A DNA stretch of 64,000 bases from Spirosoma rigui (GCF_002067135.1 NZ_CP020105.1:5764405-5828404); one strand, 5' to 3'; positions 34,102-43,021 are shown, counted from the first letter of the stretch. Made by a program: numbers and translations. The notes: generated by a model from the sequence alone, not told the origin.

Positions 34102-35337
34102 ATGGCCTTAAACTACATCTGGGTTGCTTTTTTTATCATTGCCTTTCTGGTCGCGCTCGCCAAGCTGATCTTCCTCGGCGATACCGAAATTTTTAAGCTC
34201 ATTGTGGAGGGCCTGTTCGATTCGTCGAAGGTTGCCGTGATGGACATTGCCCTGCCGCTGGCGGGGGTAATGACGTTTTTTCTGGGGTTGCTCAACATCG
34301 GCGAAAAAGCGGGGGCTATCAACTTCCTGGCCCGGATTATCGGTCCATTTTTTCACAAACTTTTCCCCGAGGTTCCCCGAGATCACCCCGCTAACGGCCA
34401 GATGATCATGAACTTCTCGGCCAATATGCTGGGGCTGGACAATGCCGCTACCCCCTTCGGCCTGCGGGCGATGGCGAGTTTGCAGGAGTTGAACCCAACC
34501 AAGGAAACGGCCTCCAATGCCCAGATCATGTTTCTGGTCCTGCACACGTCCGGCCTGACCATTATTCCGCTCAGCATCATGGCGCAACGGGCTATTCTGG
34601 GAGCCAAAGACCCATCCGACATTTTCATCCCCTGCCTGATTGCCACCTACGTTGCTACGGTAGTCAGTATGATTGCGGTGGCCGTAAAGCAGCGGATTAA
34701 TCTGCTCAACGGTACTGTTGTAGGCTGGCTGGGTGGCATCACCAGTCTGATCGCATTGGCGCTCTGGTTTCTGTCGACCAAAACCAAGGAAGAGATCGAG
34801 GTGATCTCCAAGGTGACGGGCAACCTGGTACTGATGCTCATTGTGGTCTCGTTTCTGCTGGGGGCGATGCGCAAGAAAGTCGACATCTTCGACGCCTTCA
34901 TCGAAGGAGCAAAAGGGGGGTTCGAAACATCCGTGCGCATCATTCCGTATTTGGTGGGTATGCTCGTCGCCATTGGCGCGTTTCGTACCTCCGGCGCGAT
35001 GGACTACGTCATTGACGGGCTGAAATTCCTGTTCAGCCTGACGGGTCTGAATACCGAGTTTACCGATGCGCTGCCAGTAGCGCTCATGAGGCCGCTGAGC
35101 GGGTCAGGATCGCGGGCGCTGATGATCGACGCCATGAAACAGTTCGGGCCCGATTCGTTCGTTGGGCGGCTGGCCTGCATGTTTCAGGGCGCGGCCGACA
35201 CTACATTTTACATCGTCGCGCTGTACTTTGGCTCGGTCGGTATTCGCAACTCACGGTATGCCATTCCGTTTGGCCTCTTCGCCGATTTAATGGGCGTCAT
35301 TGCTGGTATCGCGTTGGGGTATTTCTTCTTCCATTGA
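34102..35337 (+). CDS. Fused spore maturation protein SpmA-SpmB (nucleoside recognition domain)
   Basis: 411-residue integral membrane protein. The N-terminal half corresponds to SpmA (MNFSANMLGLDNAATPFG, near 109-126) and the C-terminal half to SpmB (GGFETSVRIIPYLVGMLVAIGAFR and MRPLSGSGSRALMIDA). The two are separate genes in Bacillus but fused here. Bacteroidota do not sporulate, so the role must be different; the Gate/nucleoside-recognition fold suggests transport of an unknown solute. It starts 51 bases from the divergent dipeptidase gene. Confidence 0.9.
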   Translation: MALNYIWVAFFIIAFLVALAKLIFLGDTEIFKLIVEGLFDSSKVAVMDIALPLAGVMTFFLGLLNIGEKAGAINFLARIIGPFFHKLFPEVPRDHPANGQMIMNFSANMLGLDNAATPFGLRAMASLQELNPTKETASNAQIMFLVLHTSGLTIIPLSIMAQRAILGAKDPSDIFIPCLIATYVATVVSMIAVAVKQRINLLNGTVVGWLGGITSLIALALWFLSTKTKEEIEVISKVTGNLVLMLIVVSFLLGAMRKKVDIFDAFIEGAKGGFETSVRIIPYLVGMLVAIGAFRTSGAMDYVIDGLKFLFSLTGLNTEFTDALPVALMRPLSGSGSRALMIDAMKQFGPDSFVGRLACMFQGAADTTFYIVALYFGSVGIRNSRYAIPFGLFADLMGVIAGIALGYFFFH

Positions 35338-35356
35338 GCAAAAACGAACTCGTTTG

Positions 35357-35391
35357 TGTTGTCCATGTAGCCCTGCGGGGCTGGCACAACA
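35357..35391 (+). terminator. Hairpin downstream of spmAB
   Basis: TGTTGT-...-AGCCC-TGCG-GGGCT-...-ACAACA makes a two-part stem 20 bases after the spmAB stop. No T-tract follows, so termination is only possible. Confidence 0.35.
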
Positions 35392-35414
35392 GCGACTCGA
35401 CAAACTTACCCTGA

Positions 35415-35612
35415 ATGAATATTACCCAAGTCCGCGAACATTTGCACCGGCTCATCGACGAGGTCGATGACATTTACGTACTCAATGGCCTATACCGGAA
35501 TCTGCTGGCCGATAAACGGCAGCGTGAAGAGTACGAACGCGATCAGCAGGAGAAGAATAAACGGCAGAGCTCGTCGGAGAGTCGGGCGAAAGCGCCCCGG
35601 AGAGGCCACTGA
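35415..35612 (+). CDS. Small charged hypothetical protein
   Basis: 65 residues: an amphipathic helical start (QVREHLHRLIDEVDDIYVLN) followed by a Lys/Arg/Glu/Gln-rich tail. The N-terminal part recalls small Bacteroidota antitoxin-like or coiled-coil proteins, but I do not recognise a family. Its last 131 bases overlap the 3' end of the convergent DUF1345 gene. One of the two reading frames may therefore extend past its true end, or they may overlap naturally. No toxin gene is beside it. Confidence 0.42.
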   Translation: MNITQVREHLHRLIDEVDDIYVLNGLYRNLLADKRQREEYERDQQEKNKRQSSSESRAKAPRRGH

Positions 35613-36246
35613 TGGTGAGCGCAATGATAATGGCGTTGAAGCCAAAGGCGAGAATACCATGCGCCAGTGCCGTTCGACGCATACGTTTCGATTCAATCGA
35701 CACGTCGGCCGTCTGGCTGGTCATCCCGATGATGAACGAGAAGTAGGCAAAATCCAGGTAATCGGGTTCCGTCTCGTGCGGAAAATCGAGCCCACCGGGC
35801 CGTTCGGTCTGCTGGCGGGAATCACCGTAGTAGAGGTGGGCATAGCGGAGTGTAAAGATCGTGTGTACCAGCCCCCAGGCACCGGAAACGGCCAGAACAG
35901 CCAGCGTCGTGTGCGCCAGCCGAGTGCCCGGCTTTATCGAGTCCAGCAGGGCTACAACGGCGAACAGACTGGCTATGGCAGCGGCCAGAACGAATGCAAA
36001 AATCAGCAGGCGGCTGGAATCCTGCAGGCGCGACAGCCGCAGCAGCTCGCGCGGGTGGGCCTTCACAATGCTGATCCACATCAGCACCAGCATGGTGAAG
36101 GCAAAGGCTACCCAGATGCAGGTAAGCCGGACGGGCAGGTCCAGGTCGTCCGGCACGCCAAGGAAGGCAACTAAGGCGGCACCGAGGGCAATGAGCAGCC
36201 GGTGGTGGGTATCCAGTTTACTGATTTGAAGAATCGCTGAGGCCAT
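35482..36246 (-). CDS. DUF1345 membrane protein with unusual C-terminal tail
   Basis: 254 residues. Hydrophobic segments at about 15-30, 43-60, 83-107 and 112-128, plus a final one (FGFNAIIIALTISGLSGAL) near 201-219. SGAWGLVHTIFTLRYAHLYY and DYLDFAYFSFIIGMTSQTADV are typical of DUF1345. Family members usually end soon after the last helix. Here about 35 extra polar residues follow, all encoded opposite the 35415 ORF. Function of the family is unknown. Confidence 0.82.
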   Translation of the reverse strand: MASAILQISKLDTHHRLLIALGAALVAFLGVPDDLDLPVRLTCIWVAFAFTMLVLMWISIVKAHPRELLRLSRLQDSSRLLIFAFVLAAAIASLFAVVALLDSIKPGTRLAHTTLAVLAVSGAWGLVHTIFTLRYAHLYYGDSRQQTERPGGLDFPHETEPDYLDFAYFSFIIGMTSQTADVSIESKRMRRTALAHGILAFGFNAIIIALTISGLSGALSPDSPTSSAVYSSPADRVRTLHAAVYRPADSGIGH

Positions 36247-36297
36247 TTTAAGAGCAGCTTACGGTTGGCAATGTAGGGATGAACGCTGTCCTTTTTG

Positions 36298-36305
36298 TAT
36301 TTTTG
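36298..36305 (+). promoter_or_regulatory. Possible -7 element for the GH3 fusion gene
   Basis: TATTTTTG fits TAnnTTTG, 28 bases before the ATG at 36333. No -33 TTG lies at the expected distance. Confidence 0.35.
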
Positions 36306-36332
36306 ACGCTTCACGAGCCAATTCATTCGCCC

Positions 36333-39300
36333 ATGACCTCCTGCCGGTCCCTGTTTGTTACCCTGATTAGCGTCCTTTTCTCCATTTCAACGTTCGCTCA
36401 GACAACACTCCCTTCTTTTCTTCAGGCCAACAACCGCTACGGCGGCCCCCGCGTGAACCGCTGGGCCGACTCCGTCTTTGCGACACTGACACCCGACGAA
36501 CGCATCAGCCAGCTGATTATGGTGGCGGGCTACTCGAATCGGAAGCCGGGCTACGAAGATTCGCTGGTGACACTGGTGCGGACCAACAAACTGGGGGGAG
36601 TCGTTTTCTTTCAGGGCGGGCCCATCCGGCAGGCCAAGCTCACCAACCGGCTCCAGGCGCTCTCGACGGTACCACTGCTGATTGCCATGGACGCCGAATG
36701 GGGGCTGGCCATGCGGCTCGACAGCACCGTTCGCTACCCCTACCAGATGACACTGGGCGCCATGCCGGGCAATGATTCACTCATCTACCGCATGGGCGCC
36801 AATCTGGCGAAGCAGGCACGTCGGCTAGGCGTACACGTCAACTTCGCGCCTTCGGTCGATATCAACAACAACCCCAACAACCCCGTTATTAATTTCCGCT
36901 CCTTCGGGGAGGATAAGTACGCCGTAACCCGCAAAGCGCTGGCCTACGTGCGCGGCATGGAAGACAACCAGCTGCTGACCAGTATCAAACACTTCCCCGG
37001 TCATGGCGACACCGGTACCGACTCGCACTACGACCTGCCACTGATCGCCAAAAACCGGGTCCAACTTGACTCCCTCGAGTTGTATCCTTTCCGGCAGCTG
37101 ATCAATGCGGGGGTATCGGGGGTCATGGTGGCTCACCTCAGCATTCCGGCCCTGGATACCACCCGCAACCGACCCTCTACCCTGTCCCCCAAAATTGTCA
37201 CGAACCTGCTCAGGAATGAACTGGGCTTTCAGGGGCTCGTTTTTTCCGATGCCATGAACATGAAAGGCGTCACGAAGTACTTCCCGTCGGGGCAAGCCGA
37301 CGAGTTGGGCATCGAAGCTGGTATGGACGTGCTGGAGTTTACCGAAGACGTACCGGCCGCGCTCGCGCTGATCAAGCAGGCCGTAGCCGATGGGCGCATC
37401 TCGCAGCAGTCGCTGGATGCCCGCTGCCTGAAAGTGCTACGCGCCAAAGCCTGGGCGGGCCTCGACCACTACAAGCCCGTGGTGCTCGATAACCTCGTTC
37501 GCGACCTGAATCCGGTGCAGGATGTGCTCCTCAACCGAAAACTGACGGAAGCCAGCCTGACGGTTCTGAAAAATGACCGGAACCTGTTACCCCTGCAACA
37601 TCTGGATACGCTCCGGATTGCCTCCGTGGCACTGGAAAGCGATAAACTAACCGCCTTTCAGCAGATGGCGGGCAACTACACCCAGGTGGACCATTTCCGC
37701 CTGACCTCAAAAATGGCGGACTCGACCGTAGCGAAGGTGCTGGATTCACTACGTGCTTACAACCTGCTGCTGGTAGACGTGCACCTGAACAACATCCGGC
37801 CCGGTACCCGCTACGGTATGCAGGCCAAAACGGCAACGCTGGTCGGCGACTTGGTGGCTACCGGTAAGGCCGTTGTCACGGTGTTTGGTAACGTGTACTC
37901 GCTCGATAAACTGAACGTAGCGGCCGACTCGGCCCGGCCCGAACGTGCCATCGAGCAGGCGCGGGCCATTGTGATGCCGTACCAGCTCACCGACTATACC
38001 GAAGAACTATCGGCGCAGTTGATCTTCGGGGCCATCGGCGCGTCGGGCAAGCTACCCGTTACGGTAAATCAGCGTTTCCGGCTTGGCGACGGGATTGCGG
38101 TGAACGCCATTGGCCGGCTCAAATACACCATTCCGGAAGAGGTGGGTATCGACAGCCAGTTTCTGACCCGTCAGGTCGATTCGCTGGTTAACGTGGGACT
38201 GGAACAGAAAGCATTTCCGGGCTGCGTGGTACAGATGGCGAAAGATGGCAAGGTGATCTTCCGCAAAGCCTACGGTAAACACACCTACGATGCCTCGCTC
38301 GGTGCCGAACCCAAACCGGTTCAGCTCGACGACCTTTACGACATGGCTTCGGTTACCAAAGTGAGCACGTCGACACCCGCGCTGATGCGGTTGGTGGACG
38401 AAGGCAAGTTCAACGTCGACGGCAAAATGGCCGATTACCTGCCCAGTTTCAAAAAATCGAATAAGGCCAACCTTGTCTGGCGCGACGTGCTGACGCACCA
38501 GGCCCGGCTGAAAGCCTGGATTCCCTTCTGGATGGACACCAAAGAAAAGGATGGCAGCTGGAAACCGAAAACGTTCAAAGACGAGCGCAGCGCCCGCTAC
38601 TCCATCGAAATCACCGATAGTCTGTACCTGAACAAAAACTACCCCAAAACTATTTTTGAGCAGATTCGGGATTCTCCTTTGAACGAAAAGAAAGAATACG
38701 TCTATTCCGATCTGTCGTTTATTCTTTACCCACAGATCGTCAAACGCCTGACGGGAGTACCGTTCGAAGACTTCCTGAAAACGACGTTTTACAAACCGCT
38801 GGGTGCTACAACCCTGACGTATAACCCCCGCCGGTTCTACAGCCTCAGCCGCATTGTCCCCACCGAGTACGACTCCCTGTTCCGGAAGACGCTCATCTGG
38901 GGACGCGTTCACGACGAAGGGGCCGCTATGCTGGGCGGCCTGTCGGGCCACGCGGGCCTGTTCGGGTCGGCCAACGATCTGATGAAGGTGTTCGAGATGT
39001 ACCGGCAGAAGGGCAGCTACGCTGGTCAGCGATTTATTTCGGCAAAAACCATCGCCGAGTTCACGCGCTACCAGTTCCCGGAACTCGGCAACCGGCGTGG
39101 TCTGGGATTCGAGAAACCGTCGTTTACCTATACCGGCAACGCTCCCCGTTCGGCTACCAAAGACAGCTTCGGCCATTCGGGCTTCACGGGTACTTTCACC
39201 TGGGTTGATCCCGATCCGGCTTACAACCTGACCTACGTGTTTCTGGCCAACCGCGTGTACCCCACCCGAAACAATAACAAAATCAGTGCGTTGAATACCC

Positions 39301-39353
39301 GAACTTATGTCGCCGAAGCGTTATATCAGGCGATCAAACGCGGTATCCAATGA
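36333..39353 (+). CDS. GH3 beta-N-acetylhexosaminidase (NagZ-like) fused to a class C beta-lactamase-fold hydrolase
   Basis: 1006 residues from the ATG at 36333, which gives a clean signal peptide (SLFVTLISVLFSISTFAQ). The GH3 domain (about 30-370) has KHFPGHGDTGTDSHYDLP (219-236), the NagZ His/Asp loop, and the nucleophile Asp306 in FSDAMNMKG. A GH3 C-terminal alpha/beta domain follows (about 390-590). The last 400 residues are a serine beta-lactamase/DD-peptidase fold: SxxK as SVTK (673-676), YSD (791-793) and HSG (948-950). Acting in the periplasm, it probably trims cell-wall sugars and peptides or esters. A DinB gene overlaps its stop. Confidence 0.93.
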   Translation: MTSCRSLFVTLISVLFSISTFAQTTLPSFLQANNRYGGPRVNRWADSVFATLTPDERISQLIMVAGYSNRKPGYEDSLVTLVRTNKLGGVVFFQGGPIRQAKLTNRLQALSTVPLLIAMDAEWGLAMRLDSTVRYPYQMTLGAMPGNDSLIYRMGANLAKQARRLGVHVNFAPSVDINNNPNNPVINFRSFGEDKYAVTRKALAYVRGMEDNQLLTSIKHFPGHGDTGTDSHYDLPLIAKNRVQLDSLELYPFRQLINAGVSGVMVAHLSIPALDTTRNRPSTLSPKIVTNLLRNELGFQGLVFSDAMNMKGVTKYFPSGQADELGIEAGMDVLEFTEDVPAALALIKQAVADGRISQQSLDARCLKVLRAKAWAGLDHYKPVVLDNLVRDLNPVQDVLLNRKLTEASLTVLKNDRNLLPLQHLDTLRIASVALESDKLTAFQQMAGNYTQVDHFRLTSKMADSTVAKVLDSLRAYNLLLVDVHLNNIRPGTRYGMQAKTATLVGDLVATGKAVVTVFGNVYSLDKLNVAADSARPERAIEQARAIVMPYQLTDYTEELSAQLIFGAIGASGKLPVTVNQRFRLGDGIAVNAIGRLKYTIPEEVGIDSQFLTRQVDSLVNVGLEQKAFPGCVVQMAKDGKVIFRKAYGKHTYDASLGAEPKPVQLDDLYDMASVTKVSTSTPALMRLVDEGKFNVDGKMADYLPSFKKSNKANLVWRDVLTHQARLKAWIPFWMDTKEKDGSWKPKTFKDERSARYSIEITDSLYLNKNYPKTIFEQIRDSPLNEKKEYVYSDLSFILYPQIVKRLTGVPFEDFLKTTFYKPLGATTLTYNPRRFYSLSRIVPTEYDSLFRKTLIWGRVHDEGAAMLGGLSGHAGLFGSANDLMKVFEMYRQKGSYAGQRFISAKTIAEFTRYQFPELGNRRGLGFEKPSFTYTGNAPRSATKDSFGHSGFTGTFTWVDPDPAYNLTYVFLANRVYPTRNNNKISALNTRTYVAEALYQAIKRGIQ

Positions 39354-39805
39354 AGAATTTCCTGATTCATTTACTTAATTATGAGCTCTGGGCAAACCAG
39401 CGGATTATCAATGCGTTAGAAGCACTCGATAATCCGCCCGCCCGGGCCGTAGCCGTGATGGGTCATATTCTGTCGGCTCAGCACGTGTGGCTGGGGCGAG
39501 TGCTGAACGAGACTACGTTCGTGTCGATCTGGGAAGACACGCCGGTAGCGTGGATGAGCGAAACGGCCGAACGGCAACACCGTAAGATAGTAAGTTACCT
39601 GAATTCACTTTCGGAAACGGAATTGACGCAATCTATTGATTACGCGACGTCTCAACAGGAACCCTACCAGAGTACCCTGATCGATATTCTGACCCACATG
39701 AGCCACCATGCCGCCTACCACCGGGGGCAGGTAGTGCAGCTTATCCGGCCGCTGGTGAGCGAGCCCCCCGTTACGGACTTCATTGTCTGGACCCGGGAGA
39801 ATTAA
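39350..39805 (+). CDS. DinB-family protein
   Basis: 151-residue four-helix bundle. The likely metal-binding histidines sit in VAVMGHILSAQHVWLGRVL (about 34-52) and THMSHHAAYHRGQVVQLI (about 118-135), a pattern shared with DinB/YfiT metalloenzymes. Those enzymes are often thiol-dependent transferases or of unknown function. It overlaps the GH3 fusion gene by 4 bases (ATGA), so the two are coupled. Confidence 0.9.
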   Translation: MKNFLIHLLNYELWANQRIINALEALDNPPARAVAVMGHILSAQHVWLGRVLNETTFVSIWEDTPVAWMSETAERQHRKIVSYLNSLSETELTQSIDYATSQQEPYQSTLIDILTHMSHHAAYHRGQVVQLIRPLVSEPPVTDFIVWTREN

Positions 39806-39880
39806 TATATTGGATCGGTTTGGAAGACGTAGCAGTGCCACCGGGGCCGGCACATCCATGATTTACACCCACCACTGTAC

Positions 39881-41137
39881 TTACGGTTTCTGCTGGTTCC
39901 AGTAGATGAGTACATTCAGCGTGGCCCGCCCCGACGCAATCAGGTCCAGATCACCATCACCGTCCAGATCGGCAGCCTGCAGGTCTTCGCACGCCATCCG
40001 AACGCTGTCGTCGAGCGGGTACCCGTCAAAATTGTCTTTCTCCTGCGGGATAAACAGCCGAACGCCTACGTTACCGTTCTTGTCGGGGTTACGCCAGCCG
40101 GCCACGATCTGATCGCGGCCGGTACCCAGAAAATCCCCGCATACCAGCGCGTGACCCTGACTGAAGCCGTCGGTCAATACGTCGATCTCCTTGTCAGATA
40201 CGTCGGTCCGGGGGCGTTTGGTTGAATAGTATCCATTTTCGATCTGCAGCAGATTCCCGTGCATGGGCTGGATGGTAGCAATACCTGCACCTTTGTCGAA
40301 CCGCCGGATTTCACCGATTCCATCGGTATTGTTCGTCATCAGCGGCAGGGCATTACGGGCAGCTTCCTCGGCCATGTACCGCCACTGTCCCGACTGCCAT
40401 TCCAGAATCTTGCCGCCTTCTTTACCGGCGATGATGACGCCCGTAACCGGCCCATCTTCCCAGATCTCGAAATTATGCGTCAGGTGAAGTGTCGAGTCGA
40501 CCAGGTGTTGTTTCCAGCGTCCGCGCGGGTCTTTGGGAAACTCGTAGCCCCAGACACGGACACCCCGCCCTGCCCCCGCTTTGTTGCCCAGGCCATGCAG
40601 CGGCACCACGATAAGCTGGTAGCTGGTGCCGGTTTTAGCCCAGCGCATCCGGTGGGTCGTCACTTCGTGGGGTAGCCGAACGGGCTCCCAGCGCTGGGTC
40701 GGGTCGGTGGGGCGCATCAGGTAAAATACCGCTCCGGACTTGGTGCTGTCGCTGGTTTCGGCCGGGTTCCAGCCCGCGCCAACGGCGACCTCCACCCGCC
40801 CGTCGCCGTCGAGGTCACGGGCCGCAATGCAGACATTGTCCTGGGGTGTCAGGTTGGCGGCCATTACATACCGCTGCCACGCGGTAGGCTTCGCAGCCGA
40901 CGCAGCCGAACTTCCAGTCGGGCGTCCCTGAACCGGGCGTCCCGGATTGCGGTACCAGACGATTTCTTTCTGATCGGCCAGCAGAATATCGGGGAGTTTG
41001 TCCCCATCAACGTCGCCAATAGCCATTCCGTAGCCAATATCAATCTGGTTGTCGACAACTTCAATTGTGAACGTTGGCTTAGGCGACTGGGCCAGCGCCA
41101 GCAGCGGGCAGCATAGCAAATACAGGAAAAGTTTCAT
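39881..41137 (-). CDS. Exported FG-GAP/VCBS repeat protein
   Basis: 418 residues with a signal peptide (MKLFLYLLCCPLLALAQ). Repeated calcium-binding beta-propeller blades are marked by GMAIGDVDGDKLPDILLAD (37-55), AARDLDGDGRVEVAVGAGW and DLQAADLDGDGDLDLIASG near the end. FG-GAP propellers bind ligands or carry catalytic loops; no catalytic residue set is evident. It is probably periplasmic or on the surface. The inverted repeat at 41201-41311 lies upstream of its start. Confidence 0.88.
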   Translation of the reverse strand: MKLFLYLLCCPLLALAQSPKPTFTIEVVDNQIDIGYGMAIGDVDGDKLPDILLADQKEIVWYRNPGRPVQGRPTGSSAASAAKPTAWQRYVMAANLTPQDNVCIAARDLDGDGRVEVAVGAGWNPAETSDSTKSGAVFYLMRPTDPTQRWEPVRLPHEVTTHRMRWAKTGTSYQLIVVPLHGLGNKAGAGRGVRVWGYEFPKDPRGRWKQHLVDSTLHLTHNFEIWEDGPVTGVIIAGKEGGKILEWQSGQWRYMAEEAARNALPLMTNNTDGIGEIRRFDKGAGIATIQPMHGNLLQIENGYYSTKRPRTDVSDKEIDVLTDGFSQGHALVCGDFLGTGRDQIVAGWRNPDKNGNVGVRLFIPQEKDNFDGYPLDDSVRMACEDLQAADLDGDGDLDLIASGRATLNVLIYWNQQKP

Positions 41138-41200
41138 AGTCGGGGAGCAGGGTTGGCCCGATGATAAGACCAGACTGGGTGCATACTACTGATAGAATAA

Positions 41201-41311
41201 AACCTGCCAGTGGTCCGGCAGGCCCCTGGTAGTGGTTGAGCCAAAGCAACATTTTATCATCGGCGAGTTATTTAACCCCTACCAGGGTCTTGGCGGACCA
41301 CTGGCAGGGTT
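41201..41311. repeat. 37-bp imperfect inverted repeat reaching into the MBL gene
   Basis: Left arm 41201-41237 (AACCTGCCAGTGGTCCG...) pairs with right arm 41274-41311 (...CGGACCACTGGCAGGGTT) with a handful of mismatches. The right arm encodes the last 11 residues of the MBL-fold protein and reaches its stop, so the left arm looks like an inverted copy of that coding end. No T-tract follows. Confidence 0.75.
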
Positions 41312-42141
41312 ATCCTTTCACCCAGCTGCATCACGCGGTGGGGCGTGCCATAGTATTCGCAGGCCTGGACAAAATCGGCGGGGTCGGCGGTGTTGAATGC
41401 AAACAGATCGTAGTGGTGCGGAACAACAAGTTTCGCACCGATCTCGCGACCCAGCCGGGCGGCTTCGTCCGGGTTGAGATTACCCGCTACGCGCCGTTCC
41501 GGTTTATTCCCGTTGATGGGCAAAAACGCGACATCAACGGCAAACGGACGTAACGTATCGACCATACCGTCGTACCAGAGCGTATCACCGGAATGATAGA
41601 TTGAAAAGCGACCTATTCTGACCACAAAGCCCATGAACTTGTCGAAGCCCCGTTCGTCACGCTCGCGTTCGTTGTGGGCGGCCGGCACGCCATAAATCGT
41701 AAAGTCGCCGACGGTAGCTTCCTGTCCAGCGATCATGCCCAGTGGCCACGCCGGATCGATACCCAGCCGGTCGGCTACGAAATTTCGGTTGGCTTCGGGA
41801 ATAACGAATTGAAGATCAGCATTAGCCGTCAGCAGGGGTAACAGCGTTTCGGCATCAAGGTGGTCGGTATGGTTATGGCTCGACGTGACAACGTCAATCC
41901 CACGGAGTTGAGCCGGATCGATGACCCGTTCCGATATCCGCACATGTGGTTTGTCGGTAGCAGCATATTTACGGGACAGCGAGTCGGACAGGTACGGGTC
42001 GAACAGCAGGTGCCGACCGCCGTACTGCACCAAAAAACCACTCTGCCCCAGCCACCAGATGTGGAGGGCGTCGGGCATTTGGGTGGCTTGTGCAATATCG
42101 GCCAGCAGGGCCTCGTCCTTTTGGAAAGCAGGTTTGAGCAT
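41272..42141 (-). CDS. MBL-fold metal-dependent hydrolase (UlaG-like)
   Basis: 289 residues from the ATG at 42141, 16 bases after the SDR stop; a longer frame from 42246 would run into the SDR gene. The dizinc motif is SSHNHTDHLDAE (HxHxDH), with later ligands in FSIYHSGDTLWYDGM and VPHHYDLFAFN. IWWLGQSGFLVQYGGRHLLF is typical of UlaG/ascorbate-6-phosphate lactonase-like proteins. No signal peptide. Substrate unknown. Probably in an operon with the SDR gene. Confidence 0.9.
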   Translation of the reverse strand: MLKPAFQKDEALLADIAQATQMPDALHIWWLGQSGFLVQYGGRHLLFDPYLSDSLSRKYAATDKPHVRISERVIDPAQLRGIDVVTSSHNHTDHLDAETLLPLLTANADLQFVIPEANRNFVADRLGIDPAWPLGMIAGQEATVGDFTIYGVPAAHNERERDERGFDKFMGFVVRIGRFSIYHSGDTLWYDGMVDTLRPFAVDVAFLPINGNKPERRVAGNLNPDEAARLGREIGAKLVVPHHYDLFAFNTADPADFVQACEYYGTPHRVMQLGERITLPVVRQDPGRG

Positions 42142-42157
42142 TGCGGTTGCGTCTGGT

Positions 42158-43021
42158 TCAGTCAACAGGTTTTCGGAGGCCGGTAAGGCGGCCCAGCACC
42201 CAGTCCAGCGTTCGGGCGGGCAGCAGCCGGGGTACTGTCCAACCAATCAGTTTCTGCGGCACAATGGCGTACCGGACGCGGGGGTTGGGCGTTTCGTGAA
42301 TCTGAACGATCCGCTCGCCCAGGTAGTCGATGGAGAATCCCCGGCCCTCTGCCGCCTGCACCTGTTTCAGAAACCCCTGCATAGCCGGGTAGTAGGCGGT
42401 GGGCTTGTAGGCGTCAATGGCGGTCCCTTTCCCCCAGATGGGCGTCTTCACCGCCCCCGGCCCCACAATAACTACCCTGACACCGTATAGCGCCAGCTCC
42501 CGGCGCAGGCTGTGCGACAGCCCCTCCAGCGCAAACTTGGACCCCACATAGGCGCCCATAAATGGAATGGCTACCTGCCCGTTAACCGAGCTGATCATCT
42601 GAATCCGGCCCGGCTGGACGGGGTGATCGTTCCGCGCCCCCAACAACGGCAGAAACGCCTGCGTTACCTGCAGCGCCCCCAATACGTTCACCTCAAAGTG
42701 CTGACGAATAACGTCCATCGGCTGGTGCTGCAGCGGCCCGCCAATGGCGATACCGGCGTTGTTGATAAGGCCACCCAGGCCGCTACCCGCCAGCTGGTCG
42801 GTAAGCTGTTGTGCAGCCGCCTGTACAGCCTCCGCATCGGTTACGTCGAACAGCAGGGGTACGAACTTCTCGCCCAGTTCAGCCCGCAGCCGATCGGCAT
42901 CGGCCGGGGCGCGAACACTGCCGAAGACCGTATAGTCTTTCTGAACAAACTGTTTGGCGGCCCCGTAACCGATGCCGGTAGAGGCTCCGGTGATGAGGAT
43001 TGTTCGGGCGAGGGGTTTCAT
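42158..43021 (-). CDS. Short-chain dehydrogenase/reductase
   Basis: 287 residues from the ATG at 43021, which places the nucleotide-binding loop TGASTGIG at 11-18. Other SDR motifs: NNAG (87-90), catalytic Ser144/Ser145 in MISSVNGQV, and Tyr158/Lys162 in YVGSK. No acidic or basic choice between NADH and NADPH is certain (SVRAP after strand 2 hints at NADPH). The MBL-fold gene follows 16 bases after the stop. Substrate unknown. Confidence 0.93.
   Translation of the reverse strand: MKPLARTILITGASTGIGYGAAKQFVQKDYTVFGSVRAPADADRLRAELGEKFVPLLFDVTDAEAVQAAAQQLTDQLAGSGLGGLINNAGIAIGGPLQHQPMDVIRQHFEVNVLGALQVTQAFLPLLGARNDHPVQPGRIQMISSVNGQVAIPFMGAYVGSKFALEGLSHSLRRELALYGVRVVIVGPGAVKTPIWGKGTAIDAYKPTAYYPAMQGFLKQVQAAEGRGFSIDYLGERIVQIHETPNPRVRYAIVPQKLIGWTVPRLLPARTLDWVLGRLTGLRKPVD

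Noticed and set aside
35490..35696. Minus-strand frame ending in a hydrophobic run (LPFILLLLIAFVLFTLPFIG)
   Set aside because: Tempting as a small membrane protein, but the run is the expected antisense of the Lys/Glu/Arg-rich tail of the plus-strand ORF, and the rest is not protein-like.
38052..39176. 374-residue antisense frame inside the GH3 fusion
   Set aside because: Lies wholly opposite the beta-lactamase-like domain whose SxxK, YSD and HSG motifs are intact on the plus strand.
41272..42246. Longer 324-residue version of the MBL protein
   Set aside because: Its first 35 residues overlap the SDR gene and look unlike an MBL N terminus; the ATG at 42141 gives a standard start.
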